From contig NZ_FOZD01000001.1 of NCBI RefSeq assembly GCF_900113185.1, positions 620,001-684,000 of the forward strand: 64,000 nucleotides of DNA. The letters run 5' to 3'. The notes under the pieces are model-generated. The model saw nothing but the letters and a program-made list of their open reading frames with translations. It searched no databases and was not told where the DNA came from. Numbering within the stretch: the stretch's first letter is position 1; every line of letters starts with the position of its first letter. This document shows, one piece after another, positions 41,339 through 50,600 of the stretch. The position numbers were made by a program, and so were the translations under genes. Origin of the DNA: Agromyces sp. CF514. GTDB taxonomy: Bacteria; Actinomycetota; Actinomycetes; Actinomycetales; Microbacteriaceae.

Positions 41339-44300
41339 GTGACCGGCACGCTGATCGAACCCCGCTTCCCGCTCGACGTCGACGGGGTCGCGCGCCCTGC
41401 GCGGTCGCAGGCGCTGCTCGATGCGGTGCACGCGAACGTCGTCATCGCCGACGGCGCGATGGGAACCATGCTGCAGCAGCACGAGCTCTCGCTCGAGGCC
41501 GACTTCGAGGGCCATGAGGGCTGCAACGAGGTGCTGAACCGCACCCGGCCCGACGTCATCGGCGGCATTCACGATGCGTACCTCGCGACCGGCATCGACG
41601 CCGTCGAGACCAACACGTTCGGCGCGAACTGGTCGAACCTGTCGGACTACGGCATCGACGACCAGATCGCCGAACTCGCCGAGGCCGGTGCGCGCATCGC
41701 ACGCGAGCGCGTCGAGGCCGCCGAGGCGGCCGACGGCCGCATGCGCTGGGTGCTCGGGTCGATGGGCCCCGGCACGAAGCTGCCGAGCCTCGGCCACACG
41801 ACCTACGACCACCTCAAGCAGACGTTCGCCCTCCAGGCCGAGGGGCTCATCGACGGCGGCGCCGACGCGTTCCTCATCGAGACGTCGCAGGACCTGCTGC
41901 AGACCAAGGCCGCCGTGAACGGATGCAAGCAGGCCATCGTGAGCCGCGGCATCCGCCTGCCGATCTTCGTCGAGGTGACCGTCGAGACCACCGGCACCAT
42001 GCTCATGGGCAGCGAGATCGGTGCGGCGCTCACCGCGCTCGAGCCCCTCGGCGTCGATGCGATCGGCCTGAACTGCGCCACCGGCCCGGCCGAGATGAGC
42101 GAGCACCTGCGGCACCTGTCGAAGCACTCGCGCGTGCCCGTGGCCTGCATGCCGAACGCGGGCCTGCCCGTGCTCGGCGCGAACGGCGCGCACTACCCGC
42201 TCGAACCCGCCGAGCTCGCGACCGCCCACGAGCAGTTCGTGCGCGAGTTCGGCCTCGGCCTGATCGGCGGATGCTGCGGCACGACGCCCGAGCATATGCT
42301 CGCCGTCGTCGAGCGACTGCGTCCGGCCCCCCGGTGGTCGAGTAGCGACGAAGGAGCGTATCGAGACCAGGATGCCGACGACGCTGGGTCTCGATACGGC
42401 GCTGGCGCGCCTACTCGACCGGCGGCTGTGCCCGAGGCGGGCGTCGCGAGCCTCTACCAGCACGTGCCGTTCCACCAGGACGCGTCGTACCTCGCGATCG
42501 GCGAGCGCACGAACGCGAACGGGTCGAAGGCCTTCCGCGAGGCCATGCTCGCCGGCGAATGGGACGAGTGCGTCGAGATCGCGCGCAACCAGATCCGCGT
42601 GGGCGCGCACCTGCTCGACGTGTGCGTCGACTACGTGGGCCGCGACGGCGTCGCCGACATCCGCGAGGTCGTGTCGCGCTTCGCGAGCGCCTCGACGCTG
42701 CCGCTCGTGATCGACTCGACCGAGCCGGCCGTCATCGCGGCCGGTCTCGAGCTCATCGGCGGTCGCCCGGTCGTGAACTCGGTCAACTACGAGGACGGCG
42801 ACGCCCCGACCAGCCGGTTCGGGCGCATCATGCCGCTCGTGAAGGAGCACGGCACGGCCGTGATCGCGCTCACGATCGACGAGCAGGGCCAGGCCCGCAC
42901 CGCAGACGACAAGCTGCGCATCGCCTCGCGCCTCGTCGACGCGCTCGTCGACGACTGGGGCATGCGCGTCGAGGACCTCATCGTCGACTGCCTGACGTTC
43001 CCGATCGCGACCGGTCAGGAGGAGACCCGCCGCGACGCGATCGAGACGATCGAGGCGATCCGTCGCCTGAACGCGAAGTACCCCGGCATCCACACCACGC
43101 TCGGCGTCTCGAACGTGTCGTTCGGCCTCAACCCCGCCGCCCGCAGTGTGCTGAACTCGGTGTTCCTGCACGAGGCCGTCGAGGCCGGACTCGACTCGGG
43201 CATCATCGACGCCGCGAAGATCGTGCCGCTCGCCTCGCTCTCGGAGGAGCAGCGCAAGGTCGCGCTCGACCTCGTCTGGGACCGCCGCGAGTACGACGCC
43301 GACGGCGCGACGACCTACGACCCGCTCGCGGTCATGCTCGACCTCTTCGCCGGCGTCGACACCGCGGCCCTCCGCGACCAGCGCGCGGCCGAGCTCGCCG
43401 CGCTGCCCGTCGGCGAGCGCCTCGAGCGTCGCATCATCGACGGCGCCTCGAAGGGCCTCGAAGACGACCTCGACCTCGCGCGCGAGGGCGGGCTGTCGGC
43501 GCTCCAGATCATCAACGACCACCTGCTCGAGGGCATGAAGATCGTCGGCGAGCGCTTCGGTTCTGGCGAGATGCAGCTGCCGTTCGTGTTGCAGTCGGCC
43601 GAGACCATGAAGGCCGCCGTCGCGCTGCTCGAACCGCACATGGAGAAGACCGAGGCCTCGGGCAAGGGCACCATGGTCATCGCCACGGTGCGCGGCGACG
43701 TGCACGACATCGGCAAGAACCTCGTCGACATCATCCTGACGAACAACGGCTACAAGGTGATCAACCTCGGCATCAAGCAGCCGATCGCCGACATCATCGC
43801 TGCGGCGGAGGAGCACGATGCCGACGTCATCGGCATGTCCGGCCTGCTCGTGAAGTCGACCGTCGTGATGAAGGAGAACCTCCAGGAGCTGCAGGCCCGC
43901 GGCCTCGCGAAGAAGTGGCCCGTGATCCTCGGCGGCGCGGCGCTCACGCGCGCCTACGTCGAGGACGACCTCGCAGGACTCTTCGACGGCGAGGTCCGCT
44001 ACGCCCGCGATGCCTTCGAGGGCCTCACGCTCATGGAGCCGCTCGTGAAGGTCGCGCGCGGCGCGGACCCGGCCGAGGTGGGCCTGCCGGCGCTCAAGAA
44101 GCGCATCCACGCGGCCGGCTCGAAGCTCACGCTGACCGAACCCGAGGCCATGCCGGGGCGGTCCGACGTGGCATCCGACAACCCGATCCCAACCCCGCCG
44201 TTCTGGGGCACGCGCATCGTGCGAGGCATCGCGCTCGCCGACTACGCCGCGTTCCTCGACGAGCGCGCCACGTTCATGGGGCAGTGGGGCCTCAAGCCCG

Positions 44301-45046
44301 GTCGCGGCGAAGACGGCCTGACCTACGAGCAGCTCGTCGAGGCCGAGGGGCGCCCGCGCCTGCGGTACTGGCTCGACCGCATCCTCGGCGAGGGCATGCT
44401 CGACGCGTCGGTCGCCTACGGCTACTTCCCGGTCGTGAGCGAGGGCGACGACCTCGTCGTGCTGCACCACGGCGACGACCCGACCGGGGTGCTCGGCCGG
44501 CCCGGGCTGCTCGCGCCCGACGGCGGCTCGGGCGGCCCGCTCGGCGAGGAGCGCCTGCGCTTCCACTTCCCGCGCCAGCGACGCGACCGCCACCTGAACC
44601 TCGCCGACTTCGTCCGCTCGAAGGAGTCGGGACAGGTCGATGTGCTGCCGGTGCAGCTCGTCACCGCAGGCGCGCACATCGACCAGGTCACCGCGAAGCT
44701 CTTCGCCGAGAACCGCTATCGCGACTACTACGAGCTCAACGGGCTCGTGATGCAGCTCACCGAGTCGCTCGCCGAGTACTGGCACTCGCGCATCCGCGAC
44801 GAGCTCGGGTTCGCGGGCGAGGATCCCGCCGACACCGCCGGGCTCTTCAAGCTCGAGTACCGCGGCGCGCGCTTCTCGCTCGGCTACCCCGCGTGCCCCG
44901 ACATGGAGGACCGCCGAAAGGTCGTCGAGCTCCTGAAGCCCGAGCGCATGGGCGTCGAGCTCAGCGAGGAGCTCCAGCTGCACCCCGAGCAGTCGACCGA
45001 CGCCTTCGTGTTCCACCACCCCGAGGCGAAGTACTTCTCGGTCTGA
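41339..45046 (+). CDS. metH: Cobalamin-dependent methionine synthase
   Basis: MetH (1235 aa) transfers a methyl group from methyltetrahydrofolate to homocysteine via methylcobalamin. Modules: homocysteine-binding barrel (about 25-330, with zinc Cys in NCATGP and GGCCGTTPEH), pterin-binding barrel (about 375-640, ERTNANGSKAF and VDYVGRDG), cobalamin cap (about 655-760), B12 domain with DVHDIGKN where His789 is the lower axial Co ligand, and the AdoMet reactivation domain (about 900-1235). Residues about 331-362 between the first two modules are not part of the family; they are encoded by two inverted copies of the REP-like repeat (PRWSSSDEGAYRDQ... GSRYGAGAPTRPA). The frame stays open. Start GTG, leaderless. 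Confidence 0.95.
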   Translation: MTGTLIEPRFPLDVDGVARPARSQALLDAVHANVVIADGAMGTMLQQHELSLEADFEGHEGCNEVLNRTRPDVIGGIHDAYLATGIDAVETNTFGANWSNLSDYGIDDQIAELAEAGARIARERVEAAEAADGRMRWVLGSMGPGTKLPSLGHTTYDHLKQTFALQAEGLIDGGADAFLIETSQDLLQTKAAVNGCKQAIVSRGIRLPIFVEVTVETTGTMLMGSEIGAALTALEPLGVDAIGLNCATGPAEMSEHLRHLSKHSRVPVACMPNAGLPVLGANGAHYPLEPAELATAHEQFVREFGLGLIGGCCGTTPEHMLAVVERLRPAPRWSSSDEGAYRDQDADDAGSRYGAGAPTRPAAVPEAGVASLYQHVPFHQDASYLAIGERTNANGSKAFREAMLAGEWDECVEIARNQIRVGAHLLDVCVDYVGRDGVADIREVVSRFASASTLPLVIDSTEPAVIAAGLELIGGRPVVNSVNYEDGDAPTSRFGRIMPLVKEHGTAVIALTIDEQGQARTADDKLRIASRLVDALVDDWGMRVEDLIVDCLTFPIATGQEETRRDAIETIEAIRRLNAKYPGIHTTLGVSNVSFGLNPAARSVLNSVFLHEAVEAGLDSGIIDAAKIVPLASLSEEQRKVALDLVWDRREYDADGATTYDPLAVMLDLFAGVDTAALRDQRAAELAALPVGERLERRIIDGASKGLEDDLDLAREGGLSALQIINDHLLEGMKIVGERFGSGEMQLPFVLQSAETMKAAVALLEPHMEKTEASGKGTMVIATVRGDVHDIGKNLVDIILTNNGYKVINLGIKQPIADIIAAAEEHDADVIGMSGLLVKSTVVMKENLQELQARGLAKKWPVILGGAALTRAYVEDDLAGLFDGEVRYARDAFEGLTLMEPLVKVARGADPAEVGLPALKKRIHAAGSKLTLTEPEAMPGRSDVASDNPIPTPPFWGTRIVRGIALADYAAFLDERATFMGQWGLKPGRGEDGLTYEQLVEAEGRPRLRYWLDRILGEGMLDASVAYGYFPVVSEGDDLVVLHHGDDPTGVLGRPGLLAPDGGSGGPLGEERLRFHFPRQRRDRHLNLADFVRSKESGQVDVLPVQLVTAGAHIDQVTAKLFAENRYRDYYELNGLVMQLTESLAEYWHSRIRDELGFAGEDPADTAGLFKLEYRGARFSLGYPACPDMEDRRKVVELLKPERMGVELSEELQLHPEQSTDAFVFHHPEAKYFSV
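42331..42368 (-). repeat. REP-like element, copy 8, in frame inside metH
   Basis: A minus-orientation copy (CCGGTGGTCGAGTAG...CGTATCGAGACC) lies in the linker between the homocysteine and pterin domains. Its TAG is out of frame, so the gene stays open. Confidence 0.9.
42387..42424 (+). repeat. REP-like element, copy 9, in frame inside metH
   Basis: A plus-orientation copy (GGTCTCGATACGGC...CTACTCGACCGG) lies 18 nt after copy 8. The pair makes an inverted repeat within the coding region. Confidence 0.9.
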
Positions 45047-45057
45047 CGGATGCCGCA

Positions 45058-45088
45058 GCGCCCGGCATCTTCACAGGAAGCCGGGCGC
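45058..45088 (+). terminator. Hairpin after metH
   Basis: A perfect 9-bp stem GCGCCCGGC/GCCGGGCGC with a 13-nt loop starts 12 nt after the metH stop. No T-tract. Confidence 0.6.
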
Positions 45089-45097
45089 CTGCACCCG

Positions 45098-45103
45098 TAG
45101 GCT
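45098..45103 (+). promoter_or_regulatory. -10 element of the riboswitch-terC operon
   Basis: TAGGCT lies 6-7 nt before the predicted 5' end of the aptamer (45110), the same spacing used at the leaderless genes. Confidence 0.6.
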
Positions 45104-45108
45104 CGCAA

Positions 45109-45209
45109 GTCCAAGGGGAGTACTCCGACACGGTCGGCTCGTCATTACGGATGCAGGTCGCATCCCGGGCCACCGGTCCTCGTCACGAGGATGGAAGAGA
45201 CCTTGACGT
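45109..45209 (+). ncRNA. yybP-ykoY-like (manganese) riboswitch before terC
   Basis: The 195-nt gap between metH and terC contains CCAAGGGGAGTA at 45111-45122 and GGAAGAGACCTTGAC at 45193-45207. The outer parts pair (AAGG with CCTT, GTC with GAC), and the conserved GGGGAGTA and AAGAGAC segments match the aptamer loops of the yybP-ykoY element. Internal hairpins GATGC-GCATC and CCTCG-CGAGG support a folded RNA. The class is known to sense Mn2+ and to control TerC/Alx and MntP-type exporters; the downstream gene here is of TerC type. The assignment is from memory of the consensus, not from a covariance search. How it controls expression cannot be read with certainty. Confidence 0.72.
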
Positions 45210-45239
45210 CCATCAGCGACGCCGAGGTCTGGAGCCCCG

Positions 45240-46328
45240 TTGAACGTCACCCCACTCGTGTGGATCATCACGATCGCCGTCACGATCGCCTTCTTCGTCT
45301 ACGAGTTCTTCGCGCACGTGCGCAAGCCCCACGAGCCGTCCATAGGCGAATCGGCGAGGTGGTCGGCGTTCTACATCGGCCTCGCCGTGCTGTTCGGCAT
45401 CGGCGTGGGCGTCGTCTCGGGCTGGACGTACGGCGGCGAGTACTTCGCGGGCTACCTCACCGAGAAGGCGCTGTCGATCGACAACCTCTTCGTGTTCCTC
45501 ATCGTGATGACCGGCTTCGCGGTGCCCAAGATCTACCAGCAGAAGGTGCTGATGATCGGCATCGTGATCGCCCTGATCCTGCGCGGCATCTTCATCGCGG
45601 TCGGGGCGACCCTGATCGAGAACTTCTCCTGGGTCTTCTACCTCTTCGGCGCCCTGCTGCTGGTGCTCGCGTACCGTCAGGCCTTCGCGCACGGCGACTC
45701 CAACCCCGCCGACGGGCGGTTCATGCGCCTCGTGCGCCGCGTGCTGCCGGTCAGCGACGAGTACGACGGCGACCGCCTCACGGTTCGCAAGAACGGCCGC
45801 CGGTTCGTCACGCCGATGCTGCTCACGATCATCGCCATCGGCTTCGTCGACCTCGTCTTCGCCGTCGACTCGATCCCGGCGATCTACGGGCTCACCGAGG
45901 AGGCCTACCTCGTCTTCACCGCCAACGCGTTCGCGCTCATGGGCCTTCGCCAGCTCTACTTCCTCATCGGCGGGCTGCTCGAGCGCCTCGTGTACCTCGC
46001 GCAGGGCCTCGCCGTCATCCTCGCCTTCATCGGCGTGAAGCTCGTGCTGCACGCCATGCACGTCAACGAGCTGCCCTTCGTCAACGGCGGCGAGCCGATG
46101 CTGTGGGCCCCCGAGATCCCGATCTGGTTCTCGCTGCTGTTCATCGGCGCCACCATCGCGGTCGCGACCGTGGCGAGCCTCATCAAGACCCGGGGCGATC
46201 GCGCGTCGTCGGTCGTCGCTGGCGATGGGGCTGGTGCGAGCGACGGCGCGGTCGATGAGGCGGATGTCGCGTCCGCCGTCGCGTCCGGCGAAACGTCCGG
46301 ACGCGCACCCGGCGAGCAGGCCCGCTGA
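45240..46328 (+). CDS. TerC/Alx-family membrane protein, probable metal exporter
   Basis: This 362-residue integral membrane protein of the TerC family has about nine hydrophobic segments and the two family motifs with buried acidic residues: TEKALSIDNLFVFLIVM (about residues 76-92) and FVDLVFAVDSIPAIYGLT (about 203-220). The Alx branch, under the Mn2+ riboswitch, is linked to manganese export. The only start fitting a full N-terminus (MNVTPLVWIIT) is a TTG at 45240 with GGAG 5 nt before it. The C-terminal 40 residues are a low-complexity tail. It shares one base with the next gene (TGATG), so they form an operon. Confidence 0.92.
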   Translation: MNVTPLVWIITIAVTIAFFVYEFFAHVRKPHEPSIGESARWSAFYIGLAVLFGIGVGVVSGWTYGGEYFAGYLTEKALSIDNLFVFLIVMTGFAVPKIYQQKVLMIGIVIALILRGIFIAVGATLIENFSWVFYLFGALLLVLAYRQAFAHGDSNPADGRFMRLVRRVLPVSDEYDGDRLTVRKNGRRFVTPMLLTIIAIGFVDLVFAVDSIPAIYGLTEEAYLVFTANAFALMGLRQLYFLIGGLLERLVYLAQGLAVILAFIGVKLVLHAMHVNELPFVNGGEPMLWAPEIPIWFSLLFIGATIAVATVASLIKTRGDRASSVVAGDGAGASDGAVDEADVASAVASGETSGRAPGEQAR

Positions 46329-47635
46329 TGACCGACCTGCTCTGGAACGTCGCACTGGTCGTCGTCTTCGTCCTGGTCGGCGGCGTGTTCGCGGCGACCG
46401 AGATGGCCCTGGTCACCCTGCGTGAGAGCCAGATCAATGCGATCGCCGCGCGCGGTCGCCGCGGTGCGAAGGTCGCGGCGCTGGCCAGGAACCCCAACAC
46501 GTTCCTCTCGGCGGTGCAGATCGGCGTGACGGTCGCCGGCTTCGCCTCCGCGGCGTACGGCGCGACGTCGATCGCGCCCTCGGTCGCCCCGCTGTTCGAG
46601 CTCTGGGGCGTGGCGCCGCCGCTCGCGATGACGCTCGCCACCGTGCTGCTCACGCTCGTGATCGCGTACCTGTCGCTGGTGCTCGGCGAGCTCGTGCCCA
46701 AGCGGCTCGCGATCCAGCGCAACGCGCAGTTCGCCTACGCCGTCGCCCCGGTGCTCGACGGGTTCGCGAAGGTCATGCGTCCGGTCATCTGGCTGCTCTC
46801 GATCTCGACGAATGCGCTCGTGCGACTGCTCGGCGCCGACCCGCACAAGACGGGCGACGAGATGACCGAGGAGGAGATCCGCGACATCGTCGCCACCCAT
46901 CAGGGCCTCCCCGAAGACGAGCGCCGCATCCTCGACGACGTGCTCTCGCTTCGCGGTCGTCAGATCAGCGAGGTCATGCGCCCCCGCCCTGAGGTGGTGG
47001 CCATCGACCGGACGGCGAGCATCGCCGACGCGGTCGGCCAGGTGCGCGAACTCCCGTTCTCGCGCTACCCGGTCGTGGACCGGTCCATCGACGACATCAC
47101 CGGCTTCGTGCACGTGCGCGACCTCCTCGATGCGGCGGCCGTCGACCCGGACGGCGCCGTGGAACGGCTCGTGCGCCCGATCCCGTACCTGCCGGCGACG
47201 GCGGGCGTGCTGCCGACGCTGACGCGCCTGCGCGCCGACGGCCACCACATCGGCGTCGTCGTCGACGAGTACGGCGGAACCGACGGCATCGTCACGCTCG
47301 AGGACCTGGTCGAAGAGGTCGTCGGCGAGATCTTCGACGAGTACGACACCGCGTCCGAGCCGCCCGCCGTGGGCGACGAGCTCGACGGACGCCTCAACCT
47401 CTCGGACTTCGAGGCCGTCACCGGGCTCGACCTGCCCCGCGGCTCGTCGGACACCATCGCCGGATTCGTGACCGAGCGCCTCGGCCGACTGGCGGTCGTC
47501 GGCGACGCGATCGAGGTGCCGGGTGCCGGCATCCGGGTCACCGCGCTCGATCGCCGACGCATCGCGGGCGTGCGCGTGACGCCGACGTCGGCACCCGGCG
47601 TATCGGACGCGGTCAGCGGCTCGTCGGTGCGTTGA
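46328..47635 (+). CDS. CNNM/CorC-type transporter (hemolysin C-like, CBS domains)
   Basis: This 435-residue protein has an N-terminal DUF21 membrane domain (about residues 1-180, four hydrophobic segments, with FAATEMALVTLRESQI), a CBS domain pair (about 205-330, EVMRPRPEVVAID... GTDGIVTLEDLVEEVVGEI) and a C-terminal CorC_HlyC domain. CNNM/CorC proteins are Mg2+ (or other divalent ion) exporters. Translationally coupled to the TerC gene and therefore under the same riboswitch, which supports a role in divalent metal homeostasis. Its 3' end overlaps the convergent ECF transporter gene by 23 bp. Confidence 0.92.
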   Translation: MTDLLWNVALVVVFVLVGGVFAATEMALVTLRESQINAIAARGRRGAKVAALARNPNTFLSAVQIGVTVAGFASAAYGATSIAPSVAPLFELWGVAPPLAMTLATVLLTLVIAYLSLVLGELVPKRLAIQRNAQFAYAVAPVLDGFAKVMRPVIWLLSISTNALVRLLGADPHKTGDEMTEEEIRDIVATHQGLPEDERRILDDVLSLRGRQISEVMRPRPEVVAIDRTASIADAVGQVRELPFSRYPVVDRSIDDITGFVHVRDLLDAAAVDPDGAVERLVRPIPYLPATAGVLPTLTRLRADGHHIGVVVDEYGGTDGIVTLEDLVEEVVGEIFDEYDTASEPPAVGDELDGRLNLSDFEAVTGLDLPRGSSDTIAGFVTERLGRLAVVGDAIEVPGAGIRVTALDRRRIAGVRVTPTSAPGVSDAVSGSSVR

Positions 47636-50600
47636 CGAGTCGAGCCGTCGCGGGGGCGGTGAGTCCGTCGGGAGAACGGCCGGCGCCGGCACCGACCGGC
47701 TTCGCGCGTCGGAACGACGCGAGCACGGCCGAGCCGATCACGGTGAGTCCGACGACGGTCGTGATCGCGCGAAGCGTGTCCCAGGTGAGCGACGAGGTCA
47801 CGAGCGAGTACAGCAGGAAGCTCGAGAGGTTCTGCCCGAGCGGGGCTCCCGGCTCGTACGCGATGCTCGTCGCCGTGCCGATGGCGAACGGCCAGAACCA
47901 CAGGTTCATGATGAGGCCGAAGGCGTACGAGGCGAGCACGCCGTAGACGGCGAGCATGGCGATCTCGGCGCGGCCCGGCAGCCGCCGGGGGAGCAGCCCA
48001 GCGCCCGCGCCGACCCAGGCGCACGCGAACATCTGGAACGGCGTCCACGGCCCGAACGTGCCCGTGACGATCGTCGAGAGCGCGATCGTGAGCAGTCCGA
48101 GCAGCAGGCCGAAGCGCGGCCCGAACGCGCGACCCGCGAGGATCAACAGGATGAACACGGCCTCGACCCCACCGACGCCGGTGCCCGCGATGCGCACGGC
48201 CGCCCCGATCGCGGCGAGCGTGCCGAGCAGCGCAAGCGTATGGGCGCTGCGCACCGATCCGTCGAGCGCGGCGAGCACCACGAGTGTTGCGAGCGGCGCG
48301 AGGGCCAGGGCGGCGACCGGAACGGCGGCGCTCGCCTGCTCGGGCAGCGCGGTCGCCACGAGCGGCCAGGTGAAGGCCGCGAGGGCGACGAGGTTCGCGA
48401 TCGTCAGCACGAGGGCGGCCGAGCGGATGCCGCGTGCCCCGCGTCTGCGCGACCGCGAGCCGACGTAAGGGGGCACCCGGGTCGCCGCACGCGGCGAGGT
48501 CGTGCGCGCGCGCTCGGCGTCCCCGGCCGACTGCTCCTCGGATCCGGACCGTGGTGCGCCGGCGCCCCGGCGCTCCTCGGCCTCGAATCCCGAAGGCGCA
48601 TCGTCGGCCGCTTCGGCCTGCGCGGTCGACCCGATCCGGCTGGCCGGGCTCGCCGGGCTGGCCGGGCTCGTCGCCGCGTCGCCGCCGGGTCGGCGGAGCC
48701 AGCTCGCGGCGGGCTCGGAACGCCCGAGGCGTCCGCCGTCCATGGGCAGCTTGCGATCCGCGAGCGCCTCGACGAATCCCGCGTCGTGCGTCGCGACGAG
48801 CACGGCGGCGCCCTCGTCGGCCGCTCGGCACAGTGCCGAGGCCACGAGGCGTCGCGCGTGCGCGTCGAGACCCCGCGTCGGTTCGTCGACGAGCACCACG
48901 CTCGGGGTGCCCGCCGACTGGATCGCGATCGCGAGGCACCGCCGCTCGCCGACCGAGAGGTCGCGCGGATGCCGCTCGAGGCGAGCGGCCAGGTCGGCGT
49001 CGCCCGGTGCGGATCCGAGGAACGCGGCGAACCTCGCCGCCGTCGTGCCCCGCTCGAGGCGTGCCCGCCGATCTGCGCGGATGCACTCGGCTGCGACGGT
49101 CGTCGCGGCGAACAGGTCGTCCGAGGTGTCGGGCACGAGTACGATGTCGCGGGGTTCGTCGCGGCGTCCGCGGTGCGCGGACGCGCCGTCGGGCGATGCC
49201 CCATGCGCCCACGTCCAGCGCGCACGCATCCCGTGCGGGGGCATCCGATGCGATGGCGTCCCGCGCATGGTGACGGCCGCGGTTCGGCCGGTCGCCAGCG
49301 CGATGAGCAGGCTCGACTTGCCCGCGCCGTTGGGGCCGGTGAGCGCGACGATCTCGCCGGAGGCCAGGTCGAGGTCGGCCGCGTCGACCGCGATCGTCGC
49401 GCCGTGGCGCACGGTCAGGGCTCGAGCCCTGAGCACGACCTCCCCGTGCGTCTCGCGCGCCCGCCGGTCGAATGCGAGCGGTTCGGCTGCCGTCTCGTAC
49501 GATCCGGCGGCCGAGGTCGCGGCGGTGGCCGGGGCGGACGTCGCACTCGGGGCGGACGTCGCCGTCGGTGTTCGCACCGTGCCCGTCGCCTCATGCCGGA
49601 CCGGTCGGGCGAGCCCGTCCGCGACTGCGACGCGTGCATCGGCCACCGCCGCGAACTCGGCCTGCCGGTGCTCGGCCACGACGACGCAGATGCCCGCTTC
49701 GTGTGCGAGCGAGTCGAGCAGGGCCACGATGCGCTGCCGCATGGCGAGGTCGAGGTCGGCGAGGGGCTCGTCGACGAGCAGCAGGATGGGGTGTTCGGCG
49801 ATCGACGCCGCGATCGCGACGAGGGTCGCCTCGCCCGCCGACAGCCCGCGCAGTTCACGACCGAGCAGTGCGCGGATGCCGACCCGCGCCGCGACCTCGT
49901 CGACGCGCGCCCTGACGATGACCGGGTCGACGCCGCGCAGTTCGAGCGCGAGCCCGATCTCGTCGTCGACCCGCTCGGTGGCGAAGCCCTCGCGCGGATG
50001 CTGCAGCACGACGCCCACCGTGCGGGCCGTGTCGCGGGGCGGGGTCACCGATCGGTCGAGTCCGACCACGAGCAGTTCGCCGTGCGCGGTGCCTCCATCG
50101 AGGTGGGCGTGCAGGCCGGCGAGCGTGCGCAGCAGCGTGGACTTGCCGCTTCCGGTCGCGCCCGTGACGAGGGTGAGCGTGCCAGGCGCGAGCTCGAGCG
50201 ACGGGACCACGACGGTCGCGCCCTGCGCGTCGCGGTGCACGATCGCGAGGTGACGCGCCTCGACCGGGCGTTCGCATGCACCGTCGACGGCGTCGTCGGC
50301 GCGCCCGGCGAGGCCGCGCAGCTCGAGCGCGGCGGCCACGGCGGTCGCGCGTTCGAGCGTGCGTTCGAGCACGGGCGCGAGCAGGCGCGGGCCGCCGCGC
50401 TCGCCGCGCAGGCGTTGCGCGAAGCGCACCCGGCGTACGGCGTCGGCGAGTGCGGGCAGGCCGGCCCAGGCGACGGCGAGGGTACGGGCGACGCCCCGCA
50501 TGGGTCCGCGCCGGGCGCCGCGCACGAGCAGCCGCGGCACGTCGAGCACGGCGTTCAGCACGCCGAACGCGAGGATCGCGAGCGCGATCGGCACGGCGCT

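Noticed and set aside
42331..42424. Frameshift or insertion sequence breaking metH
   Set aside because: The segment is foreign to the family, but it keeps the reading frame and has no transposase, target duplication or stop. It is an in-frame repeat insertion, not a disruption.
41285..45019. Antisense open frame of 1244 codons opposite metH
   Set aside because: Same reason: low-complexity product, no ribosome binding site, and complete overlap with a textbook MetH.
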